From positions 12,986,001 to 13,050,000 of the forward strand of contig NC_088917.1 in the NCBI RefSeq assembly GCF_963576675.1: a stretch of DNA of 64,000 bases, in the 5' to 3' direction. The notes below the pieces were generated by a model. It was not told where the DNA came from and searched no databases. It saw only the letters and a list, made by a program, of their open reading frames with translations. The DNA comes from Euphorbia lathyris (Eukaryota; Streptophyta; Magnoliopsida; Malpighiales; Euphorbiaceae). Within the stretch, counting starts at the first letter, position 1; every line of letters begins with the position of its first letter. Below, in pieces: positions 59,020-64,000 of the stretch. Both the position numbers and the translations under genes were made by a program.

Positions 59020-62000
59020 TCAAGGTGCAGTAATTTGCTGTTCCTGCAGTGCAAGAGGAATTGCTGGTCTCCAATTTGTGGCATCTGGACTGTCCATAAG
59101 AGCAATTCCCAGAGCAGCAAGGTCTTTCCGAATGGTATCTGATTTTTCATAGTCTTTGTTCTTTCTTGCTACATTCCTTTCTTCAATTTTCTGCAGTACT
59201 TGGTCTTCTGTTAACTTTGCACGCTTCAATGCCTTCTCCCTCAGTTGTTGTAGAGCCTATAAATGTAGAAGGATTTAGGATTGAATATATTCATGCAGAC
59301 CAACGGACAAATGGCAGAAATCTATCACGAAATCCCATCACTGCATCAAAATAATTCACCGTTGTTTTCTAACATGATTAATTTAAGGAGAGTGTACCTC
59401 AGAGTAAGCTGTGGGCATCAACCCAAGGACGGATAGGGCATTCCTGACTGCCTTCTCCAAAGCAGCAAGGGATTCTATTCGCTTAGTCTGTTTCTTTCCC
59501 TGCATGAAGTTTTTATTCAATGAATATTTACAGAAAAATGTACCCAATTTGAGAAACTCGAACGGAGCTCTCTTCGGCAATAACCAATGATAACAAAGAA
59601 GAAGAACCTAAAGTTTGGTACCTTTCTGGTATGAAGCATATCATTCATGATTTTCAATGGATCTGATAATGCAGCCAATAAAACAGGAGTGTGAAGATCA
59701 TCAGACATTGAGGTAACAAAGACATCATGAAACTGATTGATGGCATTTAAAGTGTCGGATGGGACAGAATCCTTCTCAAATTCCATGTTGTGTTGGCTGA
59801 TAACAGTTTCACAATCATGTAAAGTCTGCAAAAAACAAGTTTCTAAGAAGTTGTCAAAATTATCTTTTAAACGTTTCACATTTGATGATGGAATTGAAAA
59901 GCAATATAGCCCCAAAATGCAGCATCTTGTACCATGGCCCCGAAGCCAGAATACAAGATGACACATGAAACCAGAGAAAACAATGCTGAATCATGTGATC
60001 TGGCTCCTTAACAGGGTTGGAGAAACAAGGCTTTCATAGTGTAATACCTGATAAATGTAAAAAATTCGTTCAGAAGCACTCTCGAGCTGCATATCAGAAT
60101 AGTTGATTGGAGATCGATAGTGGGTCCCTAACAGAAAAAGTCTTAATGCCAGCGGATGGTAAAGGTCTATGACCTAGGAAAAGAAAAGATGTCAATAGGT
60201 TTCACGTTAATGAACATAGCAGTCAAGATGCCTAAAAATCCGCATGTACAACCATGGGAAGAACAGCCTAGAGAAGAGCAAACGGTAGCTCACCAGAATA
60301 TTGAACTTTTTACCTGCCTAATTGTAAAAAAATTTCCCAGTGATTTGGACATCTTCTCTGAGTCAATAGTGACAAAGCCATTATGTATCCAGTAGGTTAT
60401 ATTGCTGTCTCTGCATGCAGCACAACTCTGAGCAATCTCATTTTCGTGATGGGGAAACACGAGGTCCATTCCACCACCATGAATGTCAAAAGCATGACCA
60501 AGATAAGCAGCACTCATAGCACTGCACTCAATATGCCAACCAGGTCTTCCAGGCCCCCATGGACTCTCCCAAAATGGCTCACCTTCCTTTGCGGACTGCA
60601 TAATGTAAGAAAATTAAGAAAAATGTACATTTACCAAATACACAGTATCACCATTTCTTTCTATTTTAATTGTAGTTTTGAGATTATAGATATATCAATA
60701 GATTTCCTCCCTGTCAGATAATAATAAAAGTCATTCTTGAGGCTTAACTATCAGCTTAAGCTTTTAGTTTAATTGGTTCCATGACACTCACAAATAATTA
60801 CCTTCTTGCTAAAAACTTTTATCAAATATTCGAAATGAAAAACTTCAGGACTGATACATAGGACAATGATCATAGACAGTAATTCCTGATTTGAATAACA
60901 AAGCTAACTACAGCTTCCCAAATCCTTTAATAGCGAAGATTTGAAAATCCACAGAGGGAGCTATTACTTATCTTTGTACACTTAACATTAAGACAGAATT
61001 CATAGGACACGAGCTACATTAAGTTGGACTGTCTTGATTAATGCCAATTATGATATGCATTTATCAGAGATGTGGCAAAACACGTACCTTCCACAATGCA
61101 AAGTCAGCAGGATTTTTCTTTCTTGAGTTGACAGCCACACGCTCACCAGCTCGATTATCTTCCAATTTTCGTCCTGATAATTGTCCATATTCAGGAAAAT
61201 TGTCTACAGAGAAGTAAACATCTCCATCAATTCTATAGGCACATCCATTATCAAGAATCTGCAAGGATAGCAAGTCAAAAATGTCAAAAAGAAGCATCAG
61301 ATACTTAAGGATGATGCATCCCACTGAAGGAAAGAGAGAGCAGATCGTGTTATAACATTTAAACAACCCAAACACAAAGATGAAATTTTCTCCTTCTCAT
61401 AAAGTTCACTCTCTCTATAGAATGAATTTAAATATGAGGGGCCAATGAATGTACCTGCTTGATCATGTCGATTATTTGGGGCATGTGATCAGACACACGA
61501 GGTTCAACAGATGGAGGCAGGCAGTGGAGGTATATCATATCATGATGGAATTCTTCGCAGTAACGTCTACTCAAACTGATAGGATCCTCACCCAATTCAT
61601 TTGCTCGATTAATTATCTACAGAATTTGAAAAGTGCAACTCAGCTATCCTGTCATACCAATACGAAAGCAGTTGGCATGTGAACATATGCAAAACACATG
61701 TGCTGATATGCAATAAATAAACCAGGAAAATCGAAGTCCATGCTCTTTTTGGGGGAAGCTTTTACGCATTCGCAAAGAAGTCCCCATGGTTTAAAAGTTA
61801 AGTCTGCAAACACGAGTCTGAGGTTTCCTCCAATTACAATGACAAAACTTTCAATAAAATCATCCAATTTGCCTACCTAACAAATATTCAAAACAAAATT
61901 CCAGCAGTCTCTCTTTCCATCCCATTGCATCCCTCCCTCCTACTATATAAAAACACTTTAAAGCTGAAAAAAGTAATAAAATGACTCAAATTCCTCATGT

Positions 62001-62989
62001 TTACTAACAGTTTTAGTTTTACAAATAAAATCTCTCTTTGGAAACTTCATACCCATATATGCAAACTTTTAAACCAAATGCGCGAAATTACAACTTTTGT
62101 TTTTGAACTTAACCCTTTTCTTAAAAAAATATTCAGAAAATGAACAGCTAATCCAGAGAAAGCAAGTAATTATCCATGATTAACTCCAAATTTTACACAA
62201 ATTAAACGAATTCAGCTCCAAAGAGAAACAACCACAGTTGCAGATACAAAAAAAAAAAAAAAAAACGGCCCCGTCGCACTACACCCCTGCTGAGCGAGGG
62301 TCCGGGGAGGGGTCCCACCGTAAGGGTGTACTGGGGCAAGCCTTTCCTGACAAATTATTTGGCAGGAGGCCGCTCCTAAGCCATATGGAAAGCATTAAGC
62401 AAGCAAAACATTCCAAATTCATGAAGAGAACAAGAAAAGCAATTCACCTTATCATCAACATCAGTGAAATTCCGAACATAGTAAACTTCATATCCCAAAT
62501 GCCTAAGATACCTGCCTAATCCCCATCCATCCAACAAAAAACCAAATGAGTAAAATTCGATTAAAATTAACCAAACAAACCCTTACGCACAGAATAAAAG
62601 AGGCAATCTCAAGACCTGTAGAGAACATCGAAAGTAACATAGACGCGAGCATGACCAATATGGCTAAGATCGTAAGCTGTTACACCGCAAACATACATTC
62701 CAACTTTACCCTCAACTTTAGGTTTAAATAGCTCTTTCTTTCGACCCATGGTATTGTGCAGCCAAAGCTCCGGCAATGGCTTCGCCGCTCCATCACCGGC
62801 ATTAACTTTGTCGTTGATTGAGGAGGGGGAAGAGGTTATAGAGCAAAGGCGCAAAAATATTCTCCTTTTGGAAATGGAGAAGATGCGAGAAGAGCGAGGT
62901 GGGAATTGAATTGAAGGGAGGAGTGAAGAAGGAGGCGGAAAGAAACGGATAGAAGGAAGAGGTCTGTACCATTTTAGCAGAGTTCCCAT
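59020..62989 (-). CDS. Cysteine-tRNA ligase, organellar type, with N-terminal targeting peptide
   Basis: Nine exons on the minus strand: 62989-62616, 62511-62448, 61616-61455, 61258-61088, 60595-60314, 60173-60048, 59825-59622, 59499-59398, 59256-59020; 1722 nt, 573 residues. Residues 1-55 are rich in Ser, Arg and Pro without acidic residues ([20 protein letters not shown]), as in a chloroplast and/or mitochondrial transit peptide. Class I motifs: HIGH at 110-113 ([16 protein letters not shown]) and KMSKS at 338-342 ([16 protein letters not shown]). The predicted zinc ligands Cys101 (YVCGVTAYD), Cys281 (WHIECSAMS), His306 and Glu310 (PHHENE) keep the spacing known from bacterial CysRS and select cysteine. 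The C-terminus holds the anticodon-recognition helices ([18 protein letters not shown]). It charges tRNA-Cys in organelles; dual targeting is inference. It is convergent with the heparanase-like gene, and intron 2 holds a SINE. Confidence 0.96.
62254..62383 (-). mobile_element. Truncated Au-like SINE in a CysRS intron
   Basis: CTGAGCGAGGGTCCGGGGAG, GGTCCCACCGTAAGGGTGTA and GGAGGCCGCTCCTAAG match the body of the SINE at 58507, in the same orientation, but the tRNA-like head is missing. The T-tail is long (seen as about 20 A on + at 62249-62268). No TSD found. Confidence 0.85.
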
Positions 62990-63395
62990 TTGCTCTGGAA
63001 CACCACTCTTTCTCCTTCTGCCACATAATGTATTTTAATTAAAATTATTAAATTACTTTAATTTTTATATTTTGAAGGGATAATTTACAAAAAATTACTT
63101 TCAACTTATCTTCAAAATCAATTTTACTTTTACCATTATTATGAGTATAATTATAATGATTGCAATATGCATCAATTTTAAATCTAACAATAACTATAAT
63201 TCATGCACGAACCAAATGAATTTGATCCATCACCATTAGTTAATCTTATTAAAATTTTATAATGGAAATTAAATTAAAATAATTGTAAGGTTTAGATTCA
63301 CACTTTTTATATCTAATGGGTTGACCAGTCACTTACCAGGATGAAAACCACCGAATTGTTATCTCTATTTTACATTCACACTTTTTATATCTAAT
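62990..63395. other. Upstream region of the CysRS gene
   Basis: The likely CysRS promoter (minus strand) lies here, but no clear TATA box was picked out. The text CACACTTTTTATATCTAATGG occurs twice (about 63299 and 63377). AT-rich, no gene. Confidence 0.4.
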
Positions 63396-64000
63396 GGTAG
63401 ACCCGGCAAAGCGACACACGACCCGATGACACGATACGAACACGACATGCTTTTTTAGTGTTAGTGTTTAGGGTTTTATGACACGACACGAAAGTTGACA
63501 CGACACGAAATGACACGTTAATTTTCGTGTCATTTTCATGTCAACCCGAAAACACGAAACTGACACGGATATTGAAAATTATTGTTATATTCTCTCGTGT
63601 TTTTATGTCACTTTACCAATAAAGATAATAAAATTATAATTATTAATTGCAAATATTGATTTGAATTTTCTAAATTGTTATAAACACATTACATGACCCT
63701 CTAACATGATATTATCGAACTTTTCGATAATTATTGTTAACATACTAATCTAAAAATGATATAAAACGTTCAAAAACAGTACCATATCTTTTTATATTTT
63801 TAAGAGTTATTATTAATATATATGCATAACAAAATTACATGTAACCCGAAAACACGACACGAAATCGACACTAACCCGAACAGGTTAACACGACTTTGAC
63901 ACGAAAGTTTTTGGGTTGGGTTTGGGTTTACTCTTTTGTAACACGAACCCGAAATGACACGACACGAACACGACTCGAACACGATAATTGCCAGATCTAT
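63396..64000. repeat. ACACGACACGA foldback repeat reaching the window edge
   Basis: Left part TAGACCCGGCAAAGCG followed by GACACGATACGAACACGAC words; right part GACACGACACGAACACGAC...CACGATAATTGCCAGATCTA. The ends look inverted (TAGACCCGGCAA against reversed TAGATCTGGCAA). The inside is AT-rich. Probably a MITE-like or foldback repeat; the right border may coincide with the window end. Confidence 0.6.

Overview
The window reads as nuclear DNA of a flowering plant, most likely a eudicot. Three multi-exon genes have plant introns with GT-AG borders: a TOPLESS-related corepressor (26867-33272, +), a heparanase-like glycosyl hydrolase of family GH79 (54500-58206, +) and an organellar-type cysteine-tRNA ligase (59020-62989, -). 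Joining the exons at the visible splice borders gives whole numbers of codons in all three (1090, 570 and 573 residues). The repeats are plant types: L1- and RTE-clade LINEs, Au-like SINEs, LTR remains and terminal-inverted-repeat (TIR) elements, one carrying a plant mobile domain (PMD/MAIN-like) gene. I cannot name the species.

Layout. 1-3352: L1 LINE whose ORF2 is in one frame but has three TAG stops. 3852-5809: LTR-like block with a solo LTR (4120-5406) nested in it. 5882-9672: TIR element with a broken PMD gene, inserted in what looks like a Copia retrotransposon tail (9681-13870) that also holds a small MITE and a 1.6 kb long-TIR element. 15804-16195: another TIR element. 16490-21447: 5'-truncated L1 LINE with a 19-bp target-site duplication (TSD). 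22620-23462: 3' fragment of the first LINE's family. 23666-24600: tandem 315-bp repeat. 25077-25683: small TIR element resembling the PMD element. 26071-33272: TOPLESS-related gene, with a LINE RNase H relic antisense in an intron. 34-37 kb: several MITEs. 37295-38861: solo LTR with TSD TAGAT. 39118-39861: LINE ORF1 relic, followed by a 16-bp minisatellite with a 304-bp higher-order period. 41.4-43 kb: two adjacent TIR elements. 44910-48180: full-length RTE LINE with an uninterrupted 1022-codon ORF and a perfect 19-bp TSD, inserted in an older RNase H relic. 49610-50433: third long-TIR element. 53888-54290: short RTE copy. 54.5-63 kb: the heparanase-like and CysRS genes, convergent, with an Au-like SINE between them and a second SINE in a CysRS intron. 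63396-64000: start of another foldback repeat.

The three host genes have unrelated roles (transcriptional repression, cell-wall or glycoconjugate hydrolysis, organellar translation) and show no functional linkage. The most unusual object is the PMD-carrying TIR element at 5882-9672. It combines an 8-bp flanking duplication, inverted ends, subterminal palindromic 33-bp GC-rich repeats and a five-exon gene that joins in frame but has two stops. A 607-bp relative at 25077 has the same design without the gene.
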